Positions 39,510 through 47,535 of a stretch of DNA of 47,561 nt are shown piece after piece. The notes beneath the pieces are model-generated. The model saw nothing but the letters and a program-made list of their open reading frames with translations. It was not told the origin of the DNA and ran no database searches. Position 1 is the stretch's first letter, and each line of letters starts with the position of its first letter. A program made the translations under genes and the position numbers. The stretch is from a virus. The stretch is from positions 1 to 47,561 of IMG/VR virus record IMGVR_UViG_3300045612_000359, one strand, 5' to 3'.

Positions 39510-40897
39510 TGAGTAAATTAGTAATTTTTGATCTTGATGGTGTTCTTATAGATAGTAAAGATGTTCATTATGAAGCTTTAAACCGAGCTTTATCTAAAGT
39601 AGGATCAGAATTTGTCATTACTCGTCAAGAACATGTAAGTGTTTATGATGGGCTTCCAACAAATGATAAATTAGTAATACTTACAAAAAATAAAGGGTTA
39701 CCCCCAGAATCATATGAACAGATTTGGAGAGATAAGCAAGAAGAAACTTTAGTTATTTTTGCAGAACAGGTTAATAAAGATTATGAATTAATGGGATATT
39801 TTTCCCAACTTAAAGAGTGTGGATTTAATATTGCTGTCGCTAGTAATAGTATTCGGAATACTGTTAAATTAATTTTACTTAGATTGGGTGTATTAGAATT
39901 TGTTGATCTTTTTGTGAGCAATGAAGACGTAACACGCAATAAACCATATCCAGAAATGTATTGGAAGTGTATGATTGCATTTGGTTCTATTCCGGAAAAT
40001 ACTGTTATAATTGAAGATAGCCATATTGGTAGAAAAGGAGCAACTGATAGTAAAAGTCATTTAATTGCTGTTGATAATCGTAATGATTTGACTCAGGAAA
40101 AAATCAATAGAGTTAAACGAATTCTCAATGCACAAAAACAAAACAAAATTCCCTGGAGATCTGAAAAAATGAATGTTCTTATTCCCATGGCTGGTGCCGG
40201 TAGTAGATTTGCAAAAGTTGGATATACTTTTCCAAAACCTTTAATTGAAGTTCGCACAAAACCAATGATTCAAGTTGTTGTGGAGGGTTTAAATGTTGAG
40301 GCAAAATATACTTATGTGGTTCAGAAAGAACATTATGACAAATATCACCTTTCATATATTTTAAATCTATTAACTCCGGATTGCAATATTGTTATGACGG
40401 ATGGTTTAACTGAAGGTGCAGCATGTACAACTCTTTTGGCTAAAGAGTTTATTGATAATGAAGAACCACTTATTATTACTAATTCGGATCAATTGATTGA
40501 ATGGGATAGTAATGAAACCCTGTATGCATTTAGTAATGATAATGTTGATGGTGGTATTGTAACTTTTCCAGCCACTCATCCAAAATGGAGTTTTGCTAAA
40601 CTTGGAGATGATGGTTATGTATGTGAAGTTGCTGAAAAGAAACCAATTAGTGAACATGCAACTGCTGGAATTTATTATTGGAAACATGGTTCGGATTATG
40701 TAAAATATGCTGAACAAATGATTGAAAAAGATATTCGTACAAATGACGAATTTTATGTTTGTCCAGTTTATAATGAAGCAATTGAAGATGGTAAAAAAAT
40801 TCGGATTAAAGAAATTGCAGTTGAAAATATGTGGGGTCTGGGGACTCCAGAAGATTTAAACTATTTCCTTGAAAACTATAGAGGTATTATTGTATGA
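39509..40897 (+). CDS. Bifunctional HAD phosphatase + sugar-nucleotidyltransferase fusion
   Basis: A 462-residue two-domain protein. Residues 1-~210 are a HAD phosphatase: FDLDGVLIDS (catalytic DxDGV), VASNSIRN (motif II) and NKPYPEMYW...VIIEDSHIGRKGA (motifs III-IV). From residue ~217 a nucleotidyltransferase domain: MNVLIPMAGAGSRFAKVGYTFPKPLIEV (G-x-GxRf...KP signature), IITNSDQLIEWD, and LGTPEDLNYF at the C-terminus. Together they would dephosphorylate and activate a sugar phosphate to NDP-sugar for the cassette; the sugar is not known. The HAD part is a paralogue of the gene at 41624. It overlaps the next gene by four bases. Confidence 0.85.
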   Translation: MSKLVIFDLDGVLIDSKDVHYEALNRALSKVGSEFVITRQEHVSVYDGLPTNDKLVILTKNKGLPPESYEQIWRDKQEETLVIFAEQVNKDYELMGYFSQLKECGFNIAVASNSIRNTVKLILLRLGVLEFVDLFVSNEDVTRNKPYPEMYWKCMIAFGSIPENTVIIEDSHIGRKGATDSKSHLIAVDNRNDLTQEKINRVKRILNAQKQNKIPWRSEKMNVLIPMAGAGSRFAKVGYTFPKPLIEVRTKPMIQVVVEGLNVEAKYTYVVQKEHYDKYHLSYILNLLTPDCNIVMTDGLTEGAACTTLLAKEFIDNEEPLIITNSDQLIEWDSNETLYAFSNDNVDGGIVTFPATHPKWSFAKLGDDGYVCEVAEKKPISEHATAGIYYWKHGSDYVKYAEQMIEKDIRTNDEFYVCPVYNEAIEDGKKIRIKEIAVENMWGLGTPEDLNYFLENYRGIIV

Positions 40898-41622
40898 AAG
40901 TAGCACTATTATTTTTTGGACAACCGAGATTTATTGATAATCCTAAAATTGAAGAAGTATATAAGGAATCTATTTTAAAGAGATATGATACTGATGTTTT
41001 CTGCCATACTTGGTGGAAAGAATCTAATGAAGAATACGATTATTCTTCTTGGTCTCGTATTTCCAAATGTCCAATTCCTAAAAATGCATTGGAATTGATC
41101 TGTGAAAAATATGAACCATTACTTCTTCAACATGATGAACCAACTAAATTTGAATTACCAAAAAATGCAAAATATTATATTGATGAAAAATTTACTAATA
41201 AACATCCCGAAGGTCATTGGAACGAAAGCAACTATAGTAATATTTTATCACAGCTTCAATCAATTAAGATTGTATCTGAATTATTTGATGCTTATAGGAA
41301 ATGTCCAGAAACTAAACAATCATATGAGTGGGTAATTCTTGCTCGTTATGATACGATTTTAGAAAACTTTCCAAATTTGGAAGAGTGTGATTCTAGTAAA
41401 TTTTATCTTCCCGGACATCATTCAAGATTTCCAGATACGATTCAATTTTTTGGAACAAAGTATATTAATTGGGCCAAAAATGCATTTATTGATGTAGGTG
41501 ATGTTTATGAAGAAATTTGGGAACCTTCTCCAGAAGCCTTTAAAATGGGATCTTTCTTGAGAAGATTTTCCATAAATGATTTAGTACCATGTCCCATGAA
41601 TGCTCATGCAGTAAGAGGTTAA
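40894..41622 (+). CDS. 'GQPR' family member 2
   Basis: A 242-residue protein: MKVALLFFGQPRFIDNPKIEEVYKESILKRYDTDVFCHTWW..., then WVILARYDTILENFPNLEECDSSKFYLPGHHSRFPDTIQFFG, which parallels the member at 42680. RYDT and the GQPR start suggest a nucleotide-sugar-binding Rossmann-type N-terminus. The two HAD genes and GQPR genes alternate, consistent with duplication of a HAD-GQPR unit. Role in glycan assembly is inferred from position. Confidence 0.78.
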   Translation: MKVALLFFGQPRFIDNPKIEEVYKESILKRYDTDVFCHTWWKESNEEYDYSSWSRISKCPIPKNALELICEKYEPLLLQHDEPTKFELPKNAKYYIDEKFTNKHPEGHWNESNYSNILSQLQSIKIVSELFDAYRKCPETKQSYEWVILARYDTILENFPNLEECDSSKFYLPGHHSRFPDTIQFFGTKYINWAKNAFIDVGDVYEEIWEPSPEAFKMGSFLRRFSINDLVPCPMNAHAVRG

Positions 41623-41623
41623 C

Positions 41624-42247
41624 ATGATTGATATTGAATTGTGTGTATTTGATGTGGATGGGGTTCTTGTAAATAGTAAAAATTTACATTACCCATCAAC
41701 TGCTATGGCTATTGCTGAATATGGTTATACTTATAGTAGAGTTGAAGATGAAAATTTTGGAACAATTCCAACACGAAAAAAATTAGAAAGTCTAGCAGAA
41801 GAAAATAAAATCAGTTATGAGAATATTGAAGACATTTGGAAATTGAAGGAAAAATATTCTTGGGAATTATTTGATCAAAATGTAATTTGTAATACTAAAA
41901 TTAAAGATCTTTTTCATAAATTAAAAAACTCTAATATTAAAATAGCACTTGCATCTAATGCAAGGTATAGTTTTATAGATAAAGTTATTGAACTTTTAGA
42001 TATTCATGATTATATTGATCTTGTATTAAGTGCTCAGGAAATAATACCAAAACCAGATCCCGAAATTTATTTAATGGCGATGAAAATTTTGGGAGTTTCT
42101 CCTGATAAAACACTTATCTTTGAAGATAGTGAAGTTGGAAAAGCTGCAGCTTATGCAAGTGGAGCAAATGTATATGAAGTGTCTAGTTACGATGAATTAA
42201 GCAGTTCTATATTTAATGAAAATGAAACTTATAGCACATCGCGGTAA
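41624..42247 (+). CDS. HAD-superfamily phosphatase
   Basis: A 207-residue beta-phosphoglucomutase/phosphoglycolate-type HAD hydrolase. VFDVDGVLVNSKNLHYPST (nucleophile D and acid D), ALASNARYSFIDKV (motif II), PKPDPEIYLMA and TLIFEDSEVGKAAAYASGA (motifs III/IV). It is a stand-alone paralogue of the N-terminal domain of the gene at 39509. Substrate likely a sugar phosphate but unshown. It overlaps the next gene by 32 bases. Confidence 0.9.
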   Translation: MIDIELCVFDVDGVLVNSKNLHYPSTAMAIAEYGYTYSRVEDENFGTIPTRKKLESLAEENKISYENIEDIWKLKEKYSWELFDQNVICNTKIKDLFHKLKNSNIKIALASNARYSFIDKVIELLDIHDYIDLVLSAQEIIPKPDPEIYLMAMKILGVSPDKTLIFEDSEVGKAAAYASGANVYEVSSYDELSSSIFNENETYSTSR

Positions 42248-42683
42248 TTTTGAGGGAATCAATCCCTTGATGGAAAATAAACCAGAATACATAGATGCAG
42301 CAATTGATGCCGGATACGATGTAGAAATTGATGTTCGGTATGAGAGGCAAACTGGAGAATTGTATTTGGGTCATGATGATCCCCAATACTTGATCACTTG
42401 GTATTGGTTAGGAGCAAGAAAAAATAATATTTGGATACACTGTAAAAATATAGATGCTCTTTATGAATTCTCTAGTGGTACAAGTGGTTTTAACTACTTC
42501 TGGCATCAAGAGGATAATTTTACATTAACTAGTAGAAATTATATTTGGACTTATCCCGGAAAAGCATATACTCCCAGATCAATTATAGTTATGCCAGAAG
42601 TGAAAATGGGAGTTGACATATCCGATTTGAGGGCCTATAATTGTTTTGGAGTTTGTAGTGATCTAGTGGGGCAATTAAAATGA
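42216..42683 (+). CDS. GDPD-like (glycerophosphodiesterase-fold) protein
   Basis: A 155-residue protein (start 42216, or 42222 giving MKLIAHRGN). The pattern LIAHRGN...MENKPEYIDAAIDAGYDVEIDVRY...GELYLGHDDPQY matches the GDPD superfamily: HRG, ExDV and HD. The domain is shorter than usual and lacks the later conserved segments, so the barrel may be partial. It may act on phospho-diester linked glycans. Its 3' end contains a perfect promoter (42613-42641). Overlaps the upstream gene by 32 nt and the next by 4 nt. Confidence 0.78.
   Translation: MKMKLIAHRGNFEGINPLMENKPEYIDAAIDAGYDVEIDVRYERQTGELYLGHDDPQYLITWYWLGARKNNIWIHCKNIDALYEFSSGTSGFNYFWHQEDNFTLTSRNYIWTYPGKAYTPRSIIVMPEVKMGVDISDLRAYNCFGVCSDLVGQLK
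42613..42641 (+). promoter_or_regulatory. Consensus sigma70 promoter inside the cassette
   Basis: TTGACA (42613-42618), 17-bp spacer, TATAAT (42636-42641): perfect hexamers, within the GDPD-like coding sequence; predicted start near 42648, 32 bases before the next ATG. Confidence 0.8.
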
Positions 42684-43435
42684 AAATTGCATGTTTATAT
42701 TATGGCCAACCTAGATTTACTGCAAATCCATATTGTTATGAATCTCACAAGAAGTTTATTTTTGATCGTTATGATACTGACATTTACGCTCACTTATGGT
42801 GGGATGATGAGAATCAAAATCAGTGGGATAGATCACATGTATCTTCGGATTGGGAATATTCAACTTGGCTTCAGATGGAAAACTGCCCCAAGGATCGTGA
42901 TGATTTAATTCGGTTTGTTGAAAAGTGGAAACCCTCATCACTAAAAACTGAAAATCCTAAAGAATTTTCCAATGAAAAATTATTTTCTGAAATAAAGAAT
43001 AAATTTGATTCTGAAAGATTTCATCGTAAAAATTTTCATAATCAACTTTCTCAATTATATTCTATAGAACAAGTTGGAAAACTTTTAGGAGATCACAAGA
43101 GTAAATATGATTTTATTATTACAATTCGTACAGATTTGAATATTTGGGATTATCCAAATCTTGAAGACTTAAATCCTGATAAATTTTATCTATCCTCTCA
43201 TTCAGCACATTTTCCAGATCTAGGATTTATTTTTGGACAAAGATTCACTAAAATTTTAAATGCATATACTCATACAATGAATGGATTGGTAAATTTAAAT
43301 GAATGTTGGGCACCTGTTGCAGAAGCTTTTAAGTTTTCTTGCTATAATAGATATTATAGTCAAAACGATTTAATGAGAATTCCACTACCATTAAGACTGG
43401 TTCGTGGCGTAGATTGTAAAGGACCCACTTGGTAA
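42680..43435 (+). CDS. 'GQPR' family member 3
   Basis: A 251-residue protein: MKIACLYYGQPRFTANPYCYESHKKFIFDRYDTDIYAHLWWDDE..., with FIITIRTDLNIWDYPNLEDLNPDKFYLSSHSAHFPDLGFIFG, and C-terminal PVAEAFKFSCYNRYYSQNDLMRIPLPLRLVRG. Close to member 2 throughout (RYDTDxxxHxWW, NLExxxxxKFYLxxHxxxFPD, PSPEAFK/PVAEAFK, V..VRG). Preceded by its own promoter. Putative glycosyltransferase role from context. Confidence 0.78.
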   Translation: MKIACLYYGQPRFTANPYCYESHKKFIFDRYDTDIYAHLWWDDENQNQWDRSHVSSDWEYSTWLQMENCPKDRDDLIRFVEKWKPSSLKTENPKEFSNEKLFSEIKNKFDSERFHRKNFHNQLSQLYSIEQVGKLLGDHKSKYDFIITIRTDLNIWDYPNLEDLNPDKFYLSSHSAHFPDLGFIFGQRFTKILNAYTHTMNGLVNLNECWAPVAEAFKFSCYNRYYSQNDLMRIPLPLRLVRGVDCKGPTW

Positions 43436-43437
43436 TT

Positions 43438-44388
43438 ATGAAAATAACACTTATCGGCCCAGGAATTATGCCAATCCCCCCTACTGGATGGGGAGCTGTG
43501 GAAATTCTAATATGGGACACTAAAGTAGCTTTAGAAAATCTTGGACACGAAGTTCAGATCATAAACACTAAGGATGCTAAGCAAATTATAGAAGATGTGA
43601 ATTCATTTCGCCCAGATTTTGTTCACATTCACTATGATGAATTTATTGGAATTTATCCTTATATTCAATATCCAAAGGCGATTACAAGTCATTTTGGATA
43701 TCTTGAAAGGCCCAATATGTTTAATGGTTATGCAAATGTATTTAATGCCTTTGGGCAAATACAACCTAATGTATTTTGTCTTTCTGAAGGAATTGCAAAT
43801 ATATACAAAGTTCTTCTAAGTATTCCTGCAAATAAACTTTTCATTACACCGAATGGTGTATGTTCTGATGTATTCAGTTATACTGAAGAGCCTGAATATG
43901 GGGATCGTAGTATCTACCTTGCAAAAATTGATTACAGAAAACGTCAACACATATTCCAATCTATTGAAAGTCTTTGGTTTGCTGGAAATATTGCTGATGG
44001 TAGATTCAATGCAAATAAAAATTATCTGGGTGAATGGGACAAGGAAACTCTTTACAAAAATTTAACGCACTATGGTAACTTAGTTCTTCTCTCCGATGGA
44101 GAAGCTCATCCTTTAGTTTGTATGGAAGCCTTGACAGCAGGATTAGGTGTGGTAGTATGTGAATGGGGAAAGGCTAATTTGGATACTAGTCGGGAATTCA
44201 TAACTGTGATTCCCGAAAATAAAATTAATAATATTGAATATGTGGAATCCAAAATTATAGAAAACCGAGAATATTCTTTACAACATCGTAAAGAAATTTT
44301 AGAATATTCTAAAAACTTTGATTGGATTAAAGTTATTAAAACTTATTATTTACCCAGTGTAGAACAAATTATTCATGGACAAAAATAA
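43438..44388 (+). CDS. GT4-type glycosyltransferase
   Basis: A 317-residue GT-B glycosyltransferase from ATG 43438. MKITLIGPGIMPIPPTGWGAVEILIWD is the N-terminal glycine-rich start; FITPNGVCSDVF marks the linker; the C-terminal VLLSDGEAHPLVCMEALTAGLGVVVCEWG holds the EAxPLxxxEA (E-x7-E) donor-binding motif. It transfers a sugar from a nucleotide donor. The length is short but complete for GT4. Overlaps the next gene by 14 nt. Confidence 0.9.
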   Translation: MKITLIGPGIMPIPPTGWGAVEILIWDTKVALENLGHEVQIINTKDAKQIIEDVNSFRPDFVHIHYDEFIGIYPYIQYPKAITSHFGYLERPNMFNGYANVFNAFGQIQPNVFCLSEGIANIYKVLLSIPANKLFITPNGVCSDVFSYTEEPEYGDRSIYLAKIDYRKRQHIFQSIESLWFAGNIADGRFNANKNYLGEWDKETLYKNLTHYGNLVLLSDGEAHPLVCMEALTAGLGVVVCEWGKANLDTSREFITVIPENKINNIEYVESKIIENREYSLQHRKEILEYSKNFDWIKVIKTYYLPSVEQIIHGQK

Positions 44389-45133
44389 ATCAGCATATAA
44401 ACTGAATGGGATTGGTCCCATTTATTACTTAAATCTTGATGGTCAACCTGAGAGAAGGCAGAATGTTGAAACTCAATTTGACTATTGGGAAATACAAAAT
44501 TATGAAAGAATTTCTGCTTATGATGGTAGAGATGATGATTTAAGTGATATTATTGTAGGAAGATACCCAGAAATTTCTTCCGGTGAAGTTGGTTGTGTTA
44601 CTTCACATCTTAAAGCAATGAAGCACTGGATGAGTGTATCTGAAAGTGATTATGCAATAATGTGTGAAGATGATATTGATCTAGAGACAGTAAAATACTG
44701 GCCATTTACTTGGAAAGATTTTTATTCTTATATTCCCTATGATTGGGACGTTGTACAACTTGCAGTAATTAATCCCCGGAAATTACTTGGAAATCTTCAT
44801 CCAAGACTTGTTGATGATTTTTCTACCGCATGTTACATGATCAATCGTAGATATGCTCAAAAACTTACCAGTCTTCATGTTCGTGGAGAAAAATACAAAT
44901 TAGATAACGGAGTTCGTCCTAGAGCAGTTGCTGATGATCTGATATATAATGCAGGAAAGACATATTCTTTCCCAGCATTTGTATATAAAGTTGATTTAGG
45001 TTCTACTATTCATCCTGAACATGTTGATGTTTATCATAAAGGTAGCAGAGACGGTTTGTTGAATTGGTGGCAAAATGAATCAAGTAAAATGAATGTGGAA
45101 GATTTCTTCCAATTTGAGTTTAATAATCTTTAA
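44375..45133 (+). CDS. GT25-family (LPS-type) glycosyltransferase
   Basis: A 252-residue protein. IYYLNLDGQPERRQNVETQFDYWEIQNYERISAYDGRDD (N-terminal INLxxxxxR), GEVGCVTSHLKAMKHWM (G-x-G-x-x-SH), YAIMCEDDIDLE (EDD, metal-binding) and PRAVADDLIYNAGK are the family features. GT25 enzymes commonly add galactose to LPS. Last gene in the cassette; hli follows with a gap of 11 bases. Confidence 0.9.
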   Translation: MDKNKSAYKLNGIGPIYYLNLDGQPERRQNVETQFDYWEIQNYERISAYDGRDDDLSDIIVGRYPEISSGEVGCVTSHLKAMKHWMSVSESDYAIMCEDDIDLETVKYWPFTWKDFYSYIPYDWDVVQLAVINPRKLLGNLHPRLVDDFSTACYMINRRYAQKLTSLHVRGEKYKLDNGVRPRAVADDLIYNAGKTYSFPAFVYKVDLGSTIHPEHVDVYHKGSRDGLLNWWQNESSKMNVEDFFQFEFNNL

Positions 45134-45144
45134 ATGAGTGAATT

Positions 45145-45363
45145 ATGACTATAACGACTGAAGACGGTGGACGCCAAAACATGTTCGCCAAAGAACCAAA
45201 AATGTACATTGACCCAGAGGTAAAAAATCAAATGGAAAAGAATATTTACGAAACTCATAATGAGAAAGCCGAACGTTTAAACGGAAGATTGGCGATGGTG
45301 GGGTTTGTAGCAGCAGTAATTTCTTATGCTGTGACTGGAAAACTCTTTTTTGGAGTATTTTGA
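45145..45363 (+). CDS. hli: High-light-inducible protein (Hli)
   Basis: A 72-residue Hli/Scp protein. The chlorophyll-binding helix HNEKAERLNGRLAMVGFVAAVISYAVTG contains the ExxNGRxAMxGF signature; the N-terminal ~37 residues are polar. Such host-derived proteins protect photosystems during infection and are diagnostic of cyanophages. No psbA or psbD is beside it. It has no obvious own terminator. Confidence 0.97.
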   Translation: MTITTEDGGRQNMFAKEPKMYIDPEVKNQMEKNIYETHNEKAERLNGRLAMVGFVAAVISYAVTGKLFFGVF

Positions 45364-45427
45364 TATCCTAATAATATAAGATTCTATAATTAATCTTTTA
45401 TCTATATAAGAGTGGAGTCTTTTTTTT

Positions 45428-45592
45428 ATGCCTCGCAATCAATTAACGAAAGACGAGATACAGTGCTGGGTTCTTAAATGCAAAGACGAATTGTATAAAG
45501 AACCCTTAACTAAATATACTACGGACCCAAAAAGAATCGCACATAAGTATCTTAACCGGGTTTTAGACAAACTAAACGAGTACAGATACTAA
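45428..45592 (+). CDS. Small conserved protein (54 aa)
   Basis: ATG 45428 to TAA 45592 encodes MPRNQLTKDEIQCWVLKCKD..., with a C-terminal helix HKYLNRVLDKLNEYRY. It is basic and helical with two Cys. The leader has GGAG (45414-45417) and then an unusual run of T before the ATG. I recall similar proteins in cyanophages but no function. Confidence 0.72.
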   Translation: MPRNQLTKDEIQCWVLKCKDELYKEPLTKYTTDPKRIAHKYLNRVLDKLNEYRY

Positions 45593-45594
45593 AG

Positions 45595-45684
45595 ATGATT
45601 TACCAGACATCACTAATTATATTTGCTGTTTCTATTGCTTGGATGATTATTAAAGTTGCTTATTTTACCGGAAATAAAAAATGA
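45595..45684 (+). CDS. 29-aa single-span membrane peptide
   Basis: ATG 45595 to TGA 45684 encodes MIYQTSLIIFAVSIAWMIIKVAYF..., almost entirely one transmembrane helix with a short basic tail. It overlaps the downstream gene by four bases (ATGA). It does not match photosystem or cytochrome b6f small subunits that I know. Confidence 0.5.
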   Translation: MIYQTSLIIFAVSIAWMIIKVAYFTGNKK

Positions 45685-46367
45685 AAATTGATCTTCATAA
45701 TTTCTTCAAGTATTATGATGAAAAAAATCCAAAGCACGTTGCCGCTGTGGAACAACTTGAAAAAGATTTAATTAATTCATCTTTGACTGATGATACATCA
45801 AACTGGGTAAGAATCTATAGAACAAAATCAGAAAAACCAAAATCTTCTGTGCTTGATGTTCCTTATTTTCCACAAACAGATAATTATAGAGATCCACAAC
45901 GCACCTGTAATTCATCTGCTTGTGCGATGTGTCTTGAGTATTTTAAACCAGGAACTCTCAAAGGAGCACAAGGAGATGATGCTTATGTGACTAAAGTATT
46001 TCAGGTAGGAGACACAACAGATCACGAAGTACAAACCAAGGTATTATCTTCTTATGGTATTCAATCTAGATTTAGTTACAATCTTACTTTCGCAGATTTG
46101 GATCTTGAGATTGCTGCTGGACGACCTGTTGTTATTGGGATACTTCATAGAGGACCTTTGTCTGCTCCTACTGGTGGGCATATGCTTGTTGTGATTGGTA
46201 AATCCGAGGATGGTCAATCTTATGTTGTAAATGATCCTTATGGAAGTTTGAATGATGGTTACACTGGAAGTGTGATGAATGGTAAAGGTGCGATTTATAA
46301 GAAATCAGAACTTATGTCTAGATGGTGTCCAAATAAAAACGATGGATGGGGAAGAATTTTCAAATGA
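45681..46367 (+). CDS. C39-like cysteine peptidase
   Basis: A 228-residue protein. Residues 1-55 are a helical leader; the peptidase-C39-type domain has [30 protein letters not shown] (catalytic Cys in TCNSSACAM) and [14 protein letters not shown]...YVVNDPYG (His and Asn/Asp). It could cleave peptide cross-links of peptidoglycan or a phage protein. It overlaps a GH19-like lysin gene by 4 nt, suggesting a joint role in cell-wall breakdown or DNA entry. Confidence 0.85.
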   Translation: MKIDLHNFFKYYDEKNPKHVAAVEQLEKDLINSSLTDDTSNWVRIYRTKSEKPKSSVLDVPYFPQTDNYRDPQRTCNSSACAMCLEYFKPGTLKGAQGDDAYVTKVFQVGDTTDHEVQTKVLSSYGIQSRFSYNLTFADLDLEIAAGRPVVIGILHRGPLSAPTGGHMLVVIGKSEDGQSYVVNDPYGSLNDGYTGSVMNGKGAIYKKSELMSRWCPNKNDGWGRIFK

Positions 46368-47038
46368 CAAACATCAGATTTGCAGATGCTGTAAAATATA
46401 ATAAAGATACTCCTGAGCAACAAAAGGCTTGGGAGTATCTTCAAAATAATGTCCCAGCAAATATTCTTGATGAGTTTGCAAGACTTTATCGTCTCAAACC
46501 AGTTTATGGAATGCAGTTAGTTACAAAGGAACAACTGGCTCATATTTGGGGATGTAGCACCAATTTAATTTTAAGTGAAGAAATAGTAGAATTGAATAAG
46601 TGTCTAAATCAATTTGGAATTATTACACCAGTTCGTATTCGTCATTTTCTTTCACAGATTTCTCATGAATCTGGTGGTGGAAGATATAAGAAAGAACTTG
46701 CTTCAGGGGATGATTATGAATGGAGAAGTGATCTGGGAAATAATCAATCTGGAGATGGTCCTAAATATAAGGGTGCTGGATATATTCAATTGACTGGTCG
46801 TGCAAACTATCAAGATTTTGCAAATTATATGAAAGATCCTAGAATTATGGAAGGTGTTTCTTATGTTGCTAAAAATTATCCCTTTACTAGTGCTGGATTC
46901 TGGTGGCACAATAACAAAATGAATCAACTCTGTGATGCAAATCCTTCAGTTGAACAAGTTACTCGCAGAGTAAATGGTGGATATAATGGTCTGGATGATC
47001 GTAAGATGTATTATCAAAGATGCTGTTCGGTAATCTAA
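46364..47038 (+). CDS. GH19-type (chitinase-like) endolysin
   Basis: A 224-residue protein from ATG 46364 (the frame open upstream is inside the peptidase gene). The N-terminal ~85 residues may bind wall; the catalytic domain runs from [24 protein letters not shown] (catalytic Glu in SHES) through [33 protein letters not shown] and [15 protein letters not shown], the usual GH19 sequence order. It hydrolyses peptidoglycan glycan strands. It has no signal peptide. It starts inside the C39 gene's stop and ends one base into the next gene. Confidence 0.93.
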   Translation: MTNIRFADAVKYNKDTPEQQKAWEYLQNNVPANILDEFARLYRLKPVYGMQLVTKEQLAHIWGCSTNLILSEEIVELNKCLNQFGIITPVRIRHFLSQISHESGGGRYKKELASGDDYEWRSDLGNNQSGDGPKYKGAGYIQLTGRANYQDFANYMKDPRIMEGVSYVAKNYPFTSAGFWWHNNKMNQLCDANPSVEQVTRRVNGGYNGLDDRKMYYQRCCSVI

Positions 47039-47535
47039 TGAAAACTTTCAATCAATTTTTGAATGAAGCTGATGTTCTGGCATATAAAAATTATATGCCA
47101 GGTACTTTGAATAAAGATACAGGAAAATTTACCCCCAAAAAATTTAGTGATGTGGAACAAAAACGTTATGGTTGGAAACCTGTTGAAGTAAGTTCTTATA
47201 GTAGAAAAGATACTCCGGGATCTTCTAAAACTGCAAGTGGTGAACCATTTTCGGATACTGCTAGAGGAGTTGCAGTTCCTTATAAAAATCCTACTGGAGG
47301 TACTCCGGAAATTCCCTTTGGCACAAAGATAAAATTTACTGCTGCTCCGGGAACTTCTGCTCCAATTGCAAAGAGTAAAGTTTTTGATACTGGTAATTTT
47401 GGAAAATATGGCGATTATAATAAGCAGACAAGTTTTGACTTATCCAGACAAACTGCTGCAGATGTAACTGGAAAGCCAAATATTACTTCTGCAAATTTTG
47501 GAAAGCGAAAAGTTTACATGAATTTGAATAATTAG
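47038..47535 (+). CDS. RlpA-like double-psi beta-barrel protein with capsid-targeting-like leader
   Basis: A 165-residue protein from ATG 47038. The first ten residues [10 protein letters not shown], followed by AD, closely match the T4 internal-protein capsid-targeting sequence MKTYQEFIAE|A, which gp21 cuts after Glu. The body resembles RlpA/3D domains: SSYSRKDTPGSSKTASGEPFSDTARGVAVP, IPFGTKIKF, SKVFDTGNFG and TSFDLSRQTAADVTG. RlpA proteins bind or cleave denuded peptidoglycan glycan. The combination suggests a wall-active protein carried in the head. The terminator is outside the window. Confidence 0.8.
   Translation: MKTFNQFLNEADVLAYKNYMPGTLNKDTGKFTPKKFSDVEQKRYGWKPVEVSSYSRKDTPGSSKTASGEPFSDTARGVAVPYKNPTGGTPEIPFGTKIKFTAAPGTSAPIAKSKVFDTGNFGKYGDYNKQTSFDLSRQTAADVTGKPNITSANFGKRKVYMNLNN

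Noticed and set aside
45385-45390. TATAAT between hli and the next small gene as a promoter
   Set aside because: No -35 hexamer at 16-18 bp; the region is uniformly AT-rich.
45145-47535. Photosystem genes psbA/psbD near hli
   Set aside because: No protein with D1/D2 sequence is found; hli is the only photosynthesis-related gene in the window.
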